Shown: positions 35,997 to 45,383, counted from the stretch's first letter. The stretch: DNA of 64,000 bases from JAAYPI01 sp963668615 (GCA_963668615.2 CAXXCL010000003.1:868001-932000), one strand, 5' to 3'. Notes: a model not told the origin generated them from the sequence alone. Program-made: numbers and translations.

Positions 35997-36953
35997 TTAA
36001 CTAAAATATTGATTGTTAGGGGATGAAAATGCCCTATAAGCAGCATTACTCAGACAAAACAATAAAATGGCGGTTATAAATCCTGCAAAAACATCTACCA
36101 CATAATGAGCTTGTATGTAAACAGTCGAACACACAAGTACAAAATAAACCGGCAAAACTAAAAACAAAAACAAACGACGGCGATAACGCATTATCAAAAG
36201 AACTATCAAGGTCGAAATACCAACATGGGAACTTGGGAATGCAGCGGTAGGTCTTTCGCCGATTCGTTGTGTTCTTTCAACCAATCCGTGAAAAAAACCT
36301 CCCACATTTGTTTGAGCAGGCGTAAGAACAGGATGCTGATCAAAATAGGTTCCTACAGCAGGAAAAATACCCGATTTTACATTTTCAAGACCAATAGCAG
36401 AGTAATAATATTGTGGACCGGCAGTAGGGAAAAAGATATAAACCAAGTAATAGATAAAAAATGACATTAAAACCGTAAAATAGAAATACTTAAAATACTT
36501 AATATCTAGAAGATAAAAATACAAACCGGTACAAATAATAAGCGGATAATAGGCAAAATAGCCCATATTCATCAATTCGCAAAACCATGTTTGAGTAACC
36601 TTGTGCGAAAACAAAAGAGCAGGTTGGCAATTAAAAATAAATTGCTCCCAATAGGCAATCAAATGATCATAATTGATTAGTGACCTGTTAATATCAAACG
36701 TTTCCGGATACCATAAAATTAATAACAACCCGACAAAAACGTTTCTCAGAAAACGAATAATTTTCAAATCATTCTTACTGCTGATAAATGCCAGCAAAGC
36801 CATAAAAATGACAATCAATAGCCTAGTTGTCAGTAATTTAATAGCTGATTGAAACTCCACTCCGATTAAAAGAATAACGATAGTTGTAATCAGAATATAA
36901 AGCAACGTCAGCTTCTCTATTGCAAAAAAATGTAAAGTTCTTTTATTAGACAT
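35997..36953 (-). CDS. PAP2-family phosphatase / Aur1-like inositol-phosphotransferase-type membrane protein
   Basis: A 318-residue protein with six or more hydrophobic helices. The PAP2 active-site motifs are visible: ERPTAAFPSSHVGIS (PSSH in place of PSGH) and a final Hx3D in QAHYVVDVF. The long N-terminal membrane half and YYSAIG/FPTAGPQYYY resemble the Aur1/Ipt1 branch of PAP2 proteins, which transfer phosphoinositol or phosphoethanolamine head groups to sphingolipids. A lipid or cell-wall phosphatase is equally possible. It is divergent from ybaK and has its own promoter. Confidence 0.75.
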   Translation of the reverse strand: MSNKRTLHFFAIEKLTLLYILITTIVILLIGVEFQSAIKLLTTRLLIVIFMALLAFISSKNDLKIIRFLRNVFVGLLLILWYPETFDINRSLINYDHLIAYWEQFIFNCQPALLFSHKVTQTWFCELMNMGYFAYYPLIICTGLYFYLLDIKYFKYFYFTVLMSFFIYYLVYIFFPTAGPQYYYSAIGLENVKSGIFPAVGTYFDQHPVLTPAQTNVGGFFHGLVERTQRIGERPTAAFPSSHVGISTLIVLLIMRYRRRLFLFLVLPVYFVLVCSTVYIQAHYVVDVFAGFITAILLFCLSNAAYRAFSSPNNQYFS

Positions 36954-37042
36954 TAATTCGATTGTGTGTCAGTGTTGAAAGTTTTTTACAAAAATATCAA
37001 AAAAATTAACTGCTAATTCACATGACATTTGTTTATGTGATG

Positions 37043-37071
37043 CAAAAGTATTCTTTTTATTTAATATGCAA
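37043..37071 (-). promoter_or_regulatory. Bacteroidota-type promoter of the PAP2 gene
   Basis: Minus-strand TTG (37069-37071), 18 bp, TACTTTTG (37043-37050), giving a leader of about 90 nt. Confidence 0.55.
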
Positions 37072-37142
37072 TTTTTTATGAATAAAGAATTACATATTGT
37101 AAGCATCAATAAGGAATTGTTTCAAAGCAAGTAAAAAATATC

Positions 37143-37150
37143 TAATTTTG
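37143..37150 (+). promoter_or_regulatory. Candidate -7 box of ybaK
   Basis: TAATTTTG, 43 bp before the ATG. The nearest TTG upstream (37117-37119) has a 23-bp spacing, longer than usual. Confidence 0.35.
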
Positions 37151-37193
37151 CAATATTATTGTTAAGATTTCTTCTCAAAAAAATTGATATTTC

Positions 37194-37676
37194 ATGTCAA
37201 TAGAAAAAACAAACGCTGCCCGACTACTTGATAAGGCGAAAATACATTATGAATTAATTTCATACGAAGTAGATGAATCGGATTTGAGTGCCATTCACGT
37301 GGCTGCACAACTGAACGAACCGATAGAACTGGTTTTCAAAACACTCGTGCTGAAAGGGGATAAAACAGGTTATTTCGTGTGTGTTATTCCGGGAGCAGAA
37401 GAACTGGATTTGAAAAAAGCTTCTAAAGTTTCAGGCAACAAAAGTTGTGATTTGATTCCTATGAAAGAATTATTGTCCATTACAGGCTACATTCGAGGAG
37501 CCTGTTCTCCCATAGGCATGAAAAAACATTTTCCGACCTATATTCACGAAAGTTGCCTCAACTTGGCACAAATCTACATCAGTGCAGGCAAAAGAGGATT
37601 ACAACTTCTTGTCCCTCCTCAAGACCTCATTACAGAAGTAAAAGGGACGGTCGGTTTTCTTATTTTAACAGCATAA
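37194..37676 (+). CDS. ybaK: Cys-tRNA(Pro)/Cys-tRNA deacylase YbaK/EbsC
   Basis: A 160-residue trans-editing enzyme that hydrolyses Cys mischarged on tRNA-Pro. The family sequence is clear: LNEPIELVFKTLVLKG (about residues 38-53) with the catalytic-site lysine, VIPGAEELDLKKAS (about 64-77), and GYIRGACSPIGMKK (about 99-112). It is full length, starting at ATG 37194, with a terminator hairpin immediately after the stop codon. Confidence 0.93.
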   Translation: MSIEKTNAARLLDKAKIHYELISYEVDESDLSAIHVAAQLNEPIELVFKTLVLKGDKTGYFVCVIPGAEELDLKKASKVSGNKSCDLIPMKELLSITGYIRGACSPIGMKKHFPTYIHESCLNLAQIYISAGKRGLQLLVPPQDLITEVKGTVGFLILTA

Positions 37677-37720
37677 AAAAGGGTTGCCAAGTTCTCAGCA
37701 ACCCATCCAACATTTTTTAT
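37675..37720. terminator. Bidirectional terminator between ybaK and the porin
   Basis: GGGTTGC (37681-37687) pairs with GCAACCC (37698-37704). Reading minus, the hairpin is followed by six T (porin terminator). Reading plus, it is followed within 10 bp by a T run near 37714-37719. Confidence 0.75.
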
Positions 37721-37729
37721 TGTACTGAC

Positions 37730-38731
37730 CTATAATGCTACTTGTAAATTTAAGAATGCAGACATTTTTGCTTCTCCTCCCTCGGCCGCTTGCCAAGCCC
37801 TAAAGTTAGGCGATAATTTAACATATTTGCAAGGAGAATATTGCAATCCGACAACACCTAATTGCCCATCTTTGGCAATGTTCCAATCATTTTGAGAATA
37901 CAAATAGTCCCATCTTCCAAACACTTCCAAATCCTTTGGCAATTTAACCGTAGCATAAGCAGAAATGCCTCTCAAAGTACTATTTTCAGTGAACTTTGAG
38001 TTAAACAAATTGTTGCATTCGGCACCGAAAGAAAATTCTTTTTGTTTGTATCCTAAAAATAAGGCAAGATTTTCTCGAGATTTGGCAACTAAAGTATCAG
38101 CAGGTTTTTTATCGTATCGATCATAATAAACTCTGACTGTTAACGGCTTAATAGGCTGCAAGGTTACGCCTCCTCCATAACAAAATTTATCGTCTTTGTT
38201 TAGCTCCTTATATCCTTCTCCATTTCTGAAAATACCATCAACATATAACCAATCCGTAAAATTGTACTGGGCAGAAATACCCATATCGGCACTGGAACCA
38301 AAAACATATTCATCTTGGAAAGATTTTAGGATATAGCGATATCCCCACTGTTTTTCCTGAACATCAGACTGGATGGTGTTGATTAACCCTCCATTTAGAG
38401 TAAAGTTTTCTGTTTTCCAATTCAATTCCGCATTTTTCACATACGCCACACGTTCCAATTTGGAACCTGAAACTTCAGGATTACCAATATCCAAACGAAC
38501 ACGACCCGATAAACTTTCGGTCAAATTGAAACTTGCCCCTAAATAAACACGGTCAAGGTTAAAACCCGAGTTATTGTCAGCTCCTTGTCCTATTCCCGTG
38601 CCAAAATTGGAAAAAATAGTAACAATAGGCTTAACGGTCATTTTGAAATCTGCCGTTTTTGTCTCTATGGTTTGAGCAAAAGTTGTCGTGCTAAAAACGG
38701 CAAATAAAACTACACATAATTTTTTTTTCAT
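37730..38731 (-). CDS. Phosphate-selective porin O/P-type outer-membrane protein
   Basis: A 333-residue porin. Translation is placed at the ATG giving MKKKLCVVLFAVFSTTTFAQ, a clean signal peptide. The 14-codon upstream extension is rejected because it overlaps the promoter -7 box. The mature protein has alternating beta-strands (SLSGRVRLDIGNPEV, VYLGASFNL) and ends AFLNLQVAL with the aliphatic C-terminus of outer-membrane barrels. Similarity is to the OprO/OprP family. The position divergent from a full pst-pho operon supports phosphate or polyphosphate uptake under phosphate control. Confidence 0.8.
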   Translation of the reverse strand: MKKKLCVVLFAVFSTTTFAQTIETKTADFKMTVKPIVTIFSNFGTGIGQGADNNSGFNLDRVYLGASFNLTESLSGRVRLDIGNPEVSGSKLERVAYVKNAELNWKTENFTLNGGLINTIQSDVQEKQWGYRYILKSFQDEYVFGSSADMGISAQYNFTDWLYVDGIFRNGEGYKELNKDDKFCYGGGVTLQPIKPLTVRVYYDRYDKKPADTLVAKSRENLALFLGYKQKEFSFGAECNNLFNSKFTENSTLRGISAYATVKLPKDLEVFGRWDYLYSQNDWNIAKDGQLGVVGLQYSPCKYVKLSPNFRAWQAAEGGEAKMSAFLNLQVAL

Positions 38732-38751
38732 TCTTTTCTTTTTTTTGCCCG

Positions 38752-38783
38752 CAAAATTACATTTTAGTTTCATTCAAATCCAA
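38752..38783 (-). promoter_or_regulatory. Bacteroidota-type promoter of the porin
   Basis: Minus-strand TTG (38781-38783), 21 bp, TAATTTTG (38752-38759), 20 bp before the chosen ATG at 38731. Confidence 0.5.
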
Positions 38784-38818
38784 TTTCATTAAGAAATAAA
38801 AACAATTGAATATGGGAA

Positions 38819-38881
38819 ATCAAATCATTTGATATTTACAATATTTCTTGCAGCATCTTACAAAAAGTCCTTTTCAAAAGG
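38819..38881. promoter_or_regulatory. Two palindromes in the porin-pstS divergent region
   Basis: ATCAAAT-C-ATTTGAT (38819-38833) has perfect 7-bp arms, and CCTTTT-C-AAAAGG (38869-38881) has perfect 6-bp arms. They lie between the porin promoter and the pstS start, in about 345 bp with no gene. They are candidate regulator sites, perhaps for the PhoB-type regulator; no classical Pho box was recognised and no clear pstS -7 box either. Confidence 0.35.
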
Positions 38882-39077
38882 TTTTTCAGGCAGTTAATAA
38901 TCTTATGCTACCTGTTTGCAATTCCTGATTTCTATAAATTGCCAGAAATAAAAACCACGTTCCAATCTACGACAAATGAAATAGCTTAACATTTTTGTAA
39001 CAATTGCTCAATGAAAATGCAACAATATTAGTGTTTTTTTGTAGGGACAAATAGAAGTGAAACAAAAAACAAAAAAG

Positions 39078-40112
39078 ATGAAAAAGCTATTATTTTTTAC
39101 AGGAATCGGTCTTTTGTTATTGGCTACAGGATGTAACAAAAAAGGCACCGAGCAATTAGCAGGAGCAGGAGCAACATTTCCTCTTCCTTATTATAATTTA
39201 GCATTCGAGAACTTTCAAACAACAACAGGAAACACTGTTTCTTATGGTGGCGTTGGTAGTGGTGGCGGTATACGTAGTTTAAAAGAAGGAGTTGTGGACT
39301 TTGCAGGAAGTGACGCTTTCCTTTCCGACAAGGAAGCAAGTGAAATGAAAGAAGTAATCCATGTTCCTACTTGTTTGGGAGCTGTGGTTTTATCCTATAA
39401 TCTTCCCGGCGTAAAAAATTTGAACCTTACAGGAGGCATTGTGGCTGATATTTATTTAGGAACGATTACCAAATGGAACGACCCACGTATCCAAGAAATA
39501 AATAAAGGAATTGCTTTACCGAACAAAAACATTACGCCTGTTTATCGTTCTGACGGTAGCGGAACTACCTTTGTCTTCAGTGATTACTTAACAAAAGTCA
39601 GTCCCGTTTGGAGCGAAAAACTAGGAACCGGAAAATCATTAAACTTTGCTACCGGAATCGCGGCTAAAGGAAACCCGGGAGTAGCCGGAACAGTTAGCCA
39701 AACAGAAGGAGCTATCGGCTATATTGGTTCAGAATACGCTTTTGCTCAGGGAATTGCTATCGCTGCTTTACAAAATTCCAATAACGAATTTATTCTTCCC
39801 TCAGGCAAATCAATTTCTGCCGCTGCGGCAGGAGAACTCCCTGCTGATACACGTGCTATGATAACCAATTCTCCCGCAAAAGGAGCTTATCCTATCAGTT
39901 GCTTTACTTGGATACTTGTGTACAAAGAACAAGCGTATTCAAAACGAACTATAGGACAAGCAAAAGTTACCATAGATTTACTAAACTATATGTTGAGCGA
40001 CGCGGCCCAAAATATGACAGAAAAAGTACATTACGCTCCTCTTCCTAAAAGTTTAATAGAAATGTCAAAGAAAAATATAGGTAAAATTACCTATGAAGGA
40101 AAGAAACTATAA
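39078..40112 (+). CDS. pstS: Phosphate ABC transporter substrate-binding lipoprotein PstS
   Basis: A 344-residue phosphate-binding lipoprotein. The ATG at 39078 is preferred to the GTG at 39057 because it gives a normal signal (MKKLLFFTGIG) with lipobox LLATGC. The PstS signature GAGATFPLPYY begins the mature domain. Phosphate-contact segments SYGGVGSGGGIRSLKEG, FAGSDAFLS and YRSDGSGTTFVFSDYL follow. First gene of pstSCAB-phoU-phoB-phoR. Confidence 0.95.
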   Translation: MKKLLFFTGIGLLLLATGCNKKGTEQLAGAGATFPLPYYNLAFENFQTTTGNTVSYGGVGSGGGIRSLKEGVVDFAGSDAFLSDKEASEMKEVIHVPTCLGAVVLSYNLPGVKNLNLTGGIVADIYLGTITKWNDPRIQEINKGIALPNKNITPVYRSDGSGTTFVFSDYLTKVSPVWSEKLGTGKSLNFATGIAAKGNPGVAGTVSQTEGAIGYIGSEYAFAQGIAIAALQNSNNEFILPSGKSISAAAAGELPADTRAMITNSPAKGAYPISCFTWILVYKEQAYSKRTIGQAKVTIDLLNYMLSDAAQNMTEKVHYAPLPKSLIEMSKKNIGKITYEGKKL

Positions 40113-40122
40113 AAAATAAACC

Positions 40123-40977
40123 ATGTCCGACAAAGCTTTTAAAATAATTCTTTGGTTTTCGGCAATAGTAATTTTGGTGATTTCCGGCGGAATACTCTAC
40201 TCGTTAGCGAGTGGGGCTATTCCTGCTTTTAAGGAATTCGGTTTTTGGAACTTTATTTGTTCTGCAAAATGGGACCCGACAATGGACAAAGAACAATATG
40301 GAGCCCTTTCATTTATCATCGGCACAATATTGACTTCTTTTTTGGCAATTATATTTTGTTTGCCTTTTGCTTTGCCGGTAGCTATTTTTATCGGCGAATA
40401 TTTTAGAGGCAAGAAATTGGCTTCAGGACTTGGAACGGTCATTGATTTACTGGCAGGAATTCCTTCTATTGTTTACGGGTTATGGGGATTTTATGTGCTA
40501 AGACCGATTATCATTTCTTTGGGATTGTCAGAACAAGGGTTCGGCATATTGACCTCTTCATTGGTACTGGCAATTATGATTATTCCATACGCCTCGTCGC
40601 TAAGTTCCGAATTTATACGTATGGTTCCGAAAGAATTGAAAGAAGGGGCTTACAGTTTGGGAGCTACTCGTTTGGAAGTAATCAGATACGTTATTCTACC
40701 CATTTCAGGCTCAGGTATTTTTTCAGCTTTTGTTTTGGCTTTGGGAAGAGCATTGGGAGAAACAATGGCAGTAACTATGCTAATAGGAAATTCCAACGGA
40801 ATACCAACCTCTATTTTCGACACAGGAAACACCATGGCAAGTATCATTGCCAACCAATTTGGTGAAGCAGACGGGATAAAACTTTCTTCACTTATTGCAG
40901 TAGGCTTGCTGTTGTTTATGATAACGGCAATAATAAATCTCATCGGAAAACTGATGATAAAACAAAATAGTAAATGA
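40123..40977 (+). CDS. pstC: Phosphate ABC transporter permease PstC
   Basis: A 284-residue inner-membrane permease with six helices. The permease EAA-type loop KELKEGAYSLGATRLEVI (about residues 167-184) couples to PstB, and LLAGIPSIVYGLWGFYVL (about 109-126) is typical of PstC. It starts 10 bp after pstS and overlaps pstA by 4 bp (ATGA), so the two permeases are translationally coupled. Confidence 0.95.
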   Translation: MSDKAFKIILWFSAIVILVISGGILYSLASGAIPAFKEFGFWNFICSAKWDPTMDKEQYGALSFIIGTILTSFLAIIFCLPFALPVAIFIGEYFRGKKLASGLGTVIDLLAGIPSIVYGLWGFYVLRPIIISLGLSEQGFGILTSSLVLAIMIIPYASSLSSEFIRMVPKELKEGAYSLGATRLEVIRYVILPISGSGIFSAFVLALGRALGETMAVTMLIGNSNGIPTSIFDTGNTMASIIANQFGEADGIKLSSLIAVGLLLFMITAIINLIGKLMIKQNSK

Positions 40978-41837
40978 ATACACTAAAGTACCGTACACTA
41001 AAAAACAAGGTCTTTTTTGCCATTGTTTGTTTTTTTGCTGCACTAACAGCGGTGCCTTTATTTGCCATTTTAGGTGAAGTTTTACTAAAAGGATGGAGAC
41101 AAATCAACTTTGCTTTCTTCACAGAAAAAACGCCTACCACTTTAGATGCTTTATTGGCCATAAAATCAGATAATATTATTCCGGGAGGTATTGCCAATGG
41201 TATTGTCGGCACTTTGCTGATGGTATTGATGGCATCGGCAGTTGCTATTCCGATTGGTGTATTGGCAGGCATTTATTTATCAGAAAAAAGGACAACAAAA
41301 TTTTCTGCCGTAGTGCGTTTTGTTACAGATTTACTGCAAGGTATTCCTTCCATCGTGGTAGGTATTGTGGCATTTGCATGGATTGTTTCTCCATTAAAAA
41401 GTTATTCAGCTGTTGCAGGCAGTGCCGCCTTAGCCATTATGATGCTCCCTTTAATTGTCCGATCAACAGAAGAAACATTAAATATGCTACCCAATAGCCT
41501 GAAAGAAGCCGGATTAGCTTTAGGAACATCTTACTCGTCCGTAGTACTGAAAGTTCTTGTTCCTTCTGCTTTTGGAGGTATTTTTACGGGAATTTTATTG
41601 GCAATTTCGCGTGTGATAGGCGAAACAGCGCCCCTTATGCTAACCGCTTTGGGCAGTTCTATTATACAATGGGACGTAACAAGACCAAGCTCGGCGGTAT
41701 CGCTATTGATTTGGGAATTTTACAACGACCCCAACTTGCAAAACATGATTTGGAGTGCATCTCTTTTTCTGTTACTTTTGGTGTTAACCCTTAATATTAT
41801 TGCAAAACAAATAACGAAAAAATGGAGAATTCAATAA
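40974..41837 (+). CDS. pstA: Phosphate ABC transporter permease PstA
   Basis: A 287-residue permease partner of PstC. LLQGIPSIVVGIVAF (about residues 119-133) and the coupling loop NSLKEAGLALGTSYSSVV (about 174-191) are the expected PstA elements, followed by ISRVIGETAPLMLTALG. It overlaps pstC by 4 bp and pstB by 16 bp. Confidence 0.95.
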   Translation: MNTLKYRTLKNKVFFAIVCFFAALTAVPLFAILGEVLLKGWRQINFAFFTEKTPTTLDALLAIKSDNIIPGGIANGIVGTLLMVLMASAVAIPIGVLAGIYLSEKRTTKFSAVVRFVTDLLQGIPSIVVGIVAFAWIVSPLKSYSAVAGSAALAIMMLPLIVRSTEETLNMLPNSLKEAGLALGTSYSSVVLKVLVPSAFGGIFTGILLAISRVIGETAPLMLTALGSSIIQWDVTRPSSAVSLLIWEFYNDPNLQNMIWSASLFLLLLVLTLNIIAKQITKKWRIQ

Positions 41838-42595
41838 GAGAAAACATTTTAACTCTAAAAGATGTTTGCGTTTCATACTCTCCGGGGAAAAATGCAGTAA
41901 ACAACGTAACCGCAGATATCCAAAAAGGTCTCATCACATCTATTATGGGTCCGTCGGGTTGCGGTAAAAGCACGCTGTTAAGGGCTATTAACCGAATGCA
42001 CGAATTATATCCGGGCATCACCGTTACAGGAGAAATAAAGCTAAACGAAAAAGACATTCTCAAAATGGATGCTATTGAAGTTCGTCGTATGGCAGGAATG
42101 GTTTTTCAACGCCCTAATCCCTTTCCTACGCTAAGCATTTACGATAATGTCATTGCAGGATATAAATTAAACGGCATCAAAGCTTCAAAGACAGAAAGAG
42201 ACGAAATGGTAGAAAAATGCCTCAAAAACGTCGGACTTTGGGAAGAAGTAAAAGATTCTTTGCAAAAAAAGGGAGCTTTCCTTTCCGGAGGGCAACAACA
42301 AAGACTTTGCATTGCCCGTGCATTGGCACTCAAGCCGGATATTTTGCTAATGGATGAGCCAACGTCTGCTCTCGACCCCATTGCCACAAACCGCATTGAG
42401 GAACTGTTGGTGGAACTGAAAAAAGAAGTTACTATCGTGATTGTAACACACAATATGTCTCAAGCTGCCAGAATTTCAGATTATTCGATGTTTATGTATT
42501 TGGGCGATTTAGTGGAATTCGACAGGACGGAAAAAATGTTTACCACCCCTGAGGACAAACGTACAGAGGAATATTTAACAGGAAGATTTGGATAA
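41822..42595 (+). CDS. pstB: Phosphate ABC transporter ATP-binding protein PstB
   Basis: A 257-residue ATPase. Walker A GPSGCGKST is at about 43-51, the Q-loop is in VFQRPNPFP, signature LSGGQQQRL, Walker B ILLMDEPTSALD, and the H-loop in VTHNMSQAARISD. The NPFP after the Q-loop and the C-terminal RTEEYLTGRFG are diagnostic of PstB. The ATG lies inside the end of pstA. Confidence 0.97.
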   Translation: MENSIRENILTLKDVCVSYSPGKNAVNNVTADIQKGLITSIMGPSGCGKSTLLRAINRMHELYPGITVTGEIKLNEKDILKMDAIEVRRMAGMVFQRPNPFPTLSIYDNVIAGYKLNGIKASKTERDEMVEKCLKNVGLWEEVKDSLQKKGAFLSGGQQQRLCIARALALKPDILLMDEPTSALDPIATNRIEELLVELKKEVTIVIVTHNMSQAARISDYSMFMYLGDLVEFDRTEKMFTTPEDKRTEEYLTGRFG

Positions 42596-42612
42596 TTTAA
42601 AACGATAATAAC

Positions 42613-43287
42613 ATGAAAACGATAAGAGAAGAATATTTGAATAGATTGACCGACGAATTTAAAACCATGTCCGATGCTGTTATTGAACAGTTAGAAATTA
42701 TTCACAAACAAATAAAAGGAGAATCTTCCGAAGAGTTATTTGTAAAAATAAAAGCCAACGAACAACTCATCAACCAATGTGAAGTAAAAATTCGCGAAGA
42801 AATTGTAAACAGTATCGTCCTTCAAAGTCCTAGAGCGAGTGACTTAAGAAGGCTTATTGCTTATTTCGATATGATTGGTAACCTAGAACGGACAGGCGAT
42901 TTGCTCTATGGAATTAGTAAAAGAATGTCCGATTTGCTCAAAAAAAACTCTATATACGAGCTTTTCAAAGAGGATGCCCTGAAATTATTTGAAATGTCAA
43001 ACAAAATGATACAAAATGCTATCTTTGCTTTCATACAAGAGGATAACGACATTGCAAACAATGTGATTCGGTCGGACGATTTCGTAGATGATTTGGACAT
43101 TAAAATTCACAAAAAATTATTGTCTATAACCGATAAAGAGAAATATCCCGACTTTTTTGCCGATTCATTAAATATTGAACGTATTTCGTATAAGTTGGAA
43201 CGTATTGGCGACAGTGCTACCAACATTGCCGAAGCCGTTATTTTTCTGACAGAAGGAAGAGATATCAAACATATTCACAAAATATAA
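42613..43287 (+). CDS. phoU: Phosphate signalling regulator PhoU
   Basis: A 224-residue all-helical protein made of two PhoU repeats; RRLIAYFDMIGNLERTGDLL (first repeat, about residues 77-96) and SYKLERIGDSATNIAEAVI (second, about 196-214) are the metal-binding ExxxDxxxN-type helices. It lies 17 bp after pstB and 5 bp before the response regulator gene. It links PstSCAB activity to the PhoR kinase. Confidence 0.93.
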   Translation: MKTIREEYLNRLTDEFKTMSDAVIEQLEIIHKQIKGESSEELFVKIKANEQLINQCEVKIREEIVNSIVLQSPRASDLRRLIAYFDMIGNLERTGDLLYGISKRMSDLLKKNSIYELFKEDALKLFEMSNKMIQNAIFAFIQEDNDIANNVIRSDDFVDDLDIKIHKKLLSITDKEKYPDFFADSLNIERISYKLERIGDSATNIAEAVIFLTEGRDIKHIHKI

Positions 43288-43292
43288 GCAAT

Positions 43293-43970
43293 ATGAAAAA
43301 AATATTGGTCGTCGATGATGAAATGGACTTATGCGAGATTCTTCGTTTTAATTTGGAAAATGAAGGATACGAAGTAGATACTGCAAATTCCGCTGAACAA
43401 GCCCTGAAAATATTGACGGATGACCACGACTTAATTTTGTTGGACGTGATGCTTGAAGGGATGTCCGGATATCAATTGGCAAACAAATTGAGATCGGAAT
43501 TAAAAAACAATATTCCTATCATTTTCCTTACGGCAAAAAATACTGAAAACGATATGATAACAGGATTCAGCATTGGAGGAGATGACTATATCACCAAACC
43601 TTTTTCGCTGAAAGAAGTGCTGGTTCGCATCAAAGCTATTTCCCGAAGAACTGCCAAACCAACAAACGACACAGCAGAAAATCATCTTATCAATGTAGGA
43701 GAATTAACGATTAACGACATTGCCAAAACAGTCAAAATAAACGATGAAACAATCTTGCTCACAAAAAAAGAGTTTCTAATCTTAAAAATGTTGTGCGAAT
43801 CTATCGGACGATTTTACTCAAGAGAAGAAATTCTTAACCATGTATGGAACGACGAATCATACGTTTTGATACGTACTGTTGATGTTCATATTGCTCGCTT
43901 ACGAAAAAAATTAGGAGATTTTGGAAATCATATTATCAACAGACCCGGATTCGGCTATTGTTTTGAATAA
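43293..43970 (+). CDS. phoB: OmpR/PhoB-family response regulator
   Basis: A 225-residue two-component regulator. The receiver domain has the acidic pocket VVDDE (residues 7-10 region) and phospho-acceptor Asp51 in LILLDVM, the conserved Thr in FLTAK and Lys in YITKPF. A C-terminal winged helix (about 130-225, TKKEFLILKMLCE, then RTVDVHIARLRKKLG) binds DNA. Its place after phoU and before the kinase makes it the PhoB of the phosphate response. Confidence 0.93.
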   Translation: MKKILVVDDEMDLCEILRFNLENEGYEVDTANSAEQALKILTDDHDLILLDVMLEGMSGYQLANKLRSELKNNIPIIFLTAKNTENDMITGFSIGGDDYITKPFSLKEVLVRIKAISRRTAKPTNDTAENHLINVGELTINDIAKTVKINDETILLTKKEFLILKMLCESIGRFYSREEILNHVWNDESYVLIRTVDVHIARLRKKLGDFGNHIINRPGFGYCFE

Positions 43971-43985
43971 CAAAAAAATAATCTT

Positions 43986-45383
43986 ATGACATACAAAAGA
44001 AAGCTTTTTCTGTATTTTCTCATTGCTTTTGTGGGTTACCTTTTCATTGATATCGCAATCCAACTAAACAGAGAAAAAAGATACAAAACGGAGAATCTTG
44101 TTTCCGATTTAAAAGTCTACTCCGAAGTAGTTCAAAATTATTTGCTTACCTCCAAAGATACAGCTTCCGTTATCAAATTATTACCGGAAAACGTCCGTTT
44201 ATCTATCATTAATAATCAGGGTGTTTTGGAATACGACAATATTTTTAATATCCGAAAATCAGACAATCACTTCAATCGTCCGGAGATTTTAGGAGCACAA
44301 TTAAATGGAAATGGCTATTCCATTCGAGAATCTAACTCCACAGGAAAAGATTACCTCTACTTTGCCGAAAAAACACCTGAAGGAAATTATATTCGAACAG
44401 CGTTACCTTATTCATTAACTTTCAACGATTTTTTTCATAAAGACAGTTTGTTCCTTTATTCCATCATGTTATTGTTCATTATAACGTTATTTATTTTGCT
44501 CTATTTTTCAGACAAATTCGGGAAAGTAATGACCTCTCTGAAAAAATTCGTCACGTCTGTAGAAGCAGGTAAAATAGACTATGATGCCATCGAATTTCCC
44601 GATACCGACTCAGGTGAAATTGGAGCTAAAATCATTTCTATTTACAAACAATTGGAAGAAAGTAAACGTGAAATAGACATTGAAAAAGATCGTAATAGAC
44701 AAATAAAACAAGAAATGACGAATAATATTGCTCATGAGCTGAAAACGCCCGTAAGCAGTATTCGCGGGTATTTGGAAATTTTGTTGGGAGACAAACCAAT
44801 AACTCCCGAAAAGAAACGTTATTTCTTGGAACGTTCTTACTCACAAACATTACGTCTTTCCGATTTAATTAACGATGTCGCCTTATTGACAAAAATGGAA
44901 GAAGCTGCCTCTATTTTTGAGAAAGAAAAAATCAATGTTAGAGAAGTTGCCGAAGAAGCCATAGAAGAACTGAGTTTTCGTCTCAACCCAACACAATTTT
45001 TTATTGAAAACAAACTCAGTTCTCACATTGAAATTGTTGGAAATAAAACGCTTGTGTATTCGATTTTCAGAAATCTAATTGAAAATGCCATCAATTATGC
45101 CGGAGAAGATATTTTAATCTCCATCCAATGTTGTGAAGAAGATGATGAATATTACCACTTTTTATTTTATGATACAGGTTGCGGTGTAAAACCGGAATTT
45201 TTAGAAAGAATATTCGACCGCTTTTTGCGTACAGATGAAGGAAGAAGTCGCCGAAACGGTGGTTCAGGATTGGGTTTAGCCATTGTTAAACACGCAGTAT
45301 TGTTTCATCATGGAGAAATCGTTGCAAAAAATAGAAAAACAGGAGGCTTGGAATTCTATTTTTCATTGAAAAAACGAAAATAA
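43986..45383 (+). CDS. phoR: Sensor histidine kinase PhoR-type
   Basis: A 465-residue membrane kinase. Two membrane helices (about 7-24 and 156-174) flank an extracytoplasmic domain of about 130 residues; then a HAMP-like linker. HisKA has the phospho-acceptor His250 in NNIAHELKTPVSSIRG. The HATPase domain has the N box NLIENAINYAGE, G1 DTGCGVKPEF, F box RIFDRF and G2 GGSGLGLAIVKHA. The extracytoplasmic domain is larger than in enterobacterial PhoR, as is common for Bacteroidota. Confidence 0.9.
   Translation: MTYKRKLFLYFLIAFVGYLFIDIAIQLNREKRYKTENLVSDLKVYSEVVQNYLLTSKDTASVIKLLPENVRLSIINNQGVLEYDNIFNIRKSDNHFNRPEILGAQLNGNGYSIRESNSTGKDYLYFAEKTPEGNYIRTALPYSLTFNDFFHKDSLFLYSIMLLFIITLFILLYFSDKFGKVMTSLKKFVTSVEAGKIDYDAIEFPDTDSGEIGAKIISIYKQLEESKREIDIEKDRNRQIKQEMTNNIAHELKTPVSSIRGYLEILLGDKPITPEKKRYFLERSYSQTLRLSDLINDVALLTKMEEAASIFEKEKINVREVAEEAIEELSFRLNPTQFFIENKLSSHIEIVGNKTLVYSIFRNLIENAINYAGEDILISIQCCEEDDEYYHFLFYDTGCGVKPEFLERIFDRFLRTDEGRSRRNGGSGLGLAIVKHAVLFHHGEIVAKNRKTGGLEFYFSLKKRK

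Noticed and set aside
39057..39077. GTG start for pstS
   Set aside because: It adds seven charged residues before a normal lipoprotein signal; the ATG at 39078 gives the expected start.
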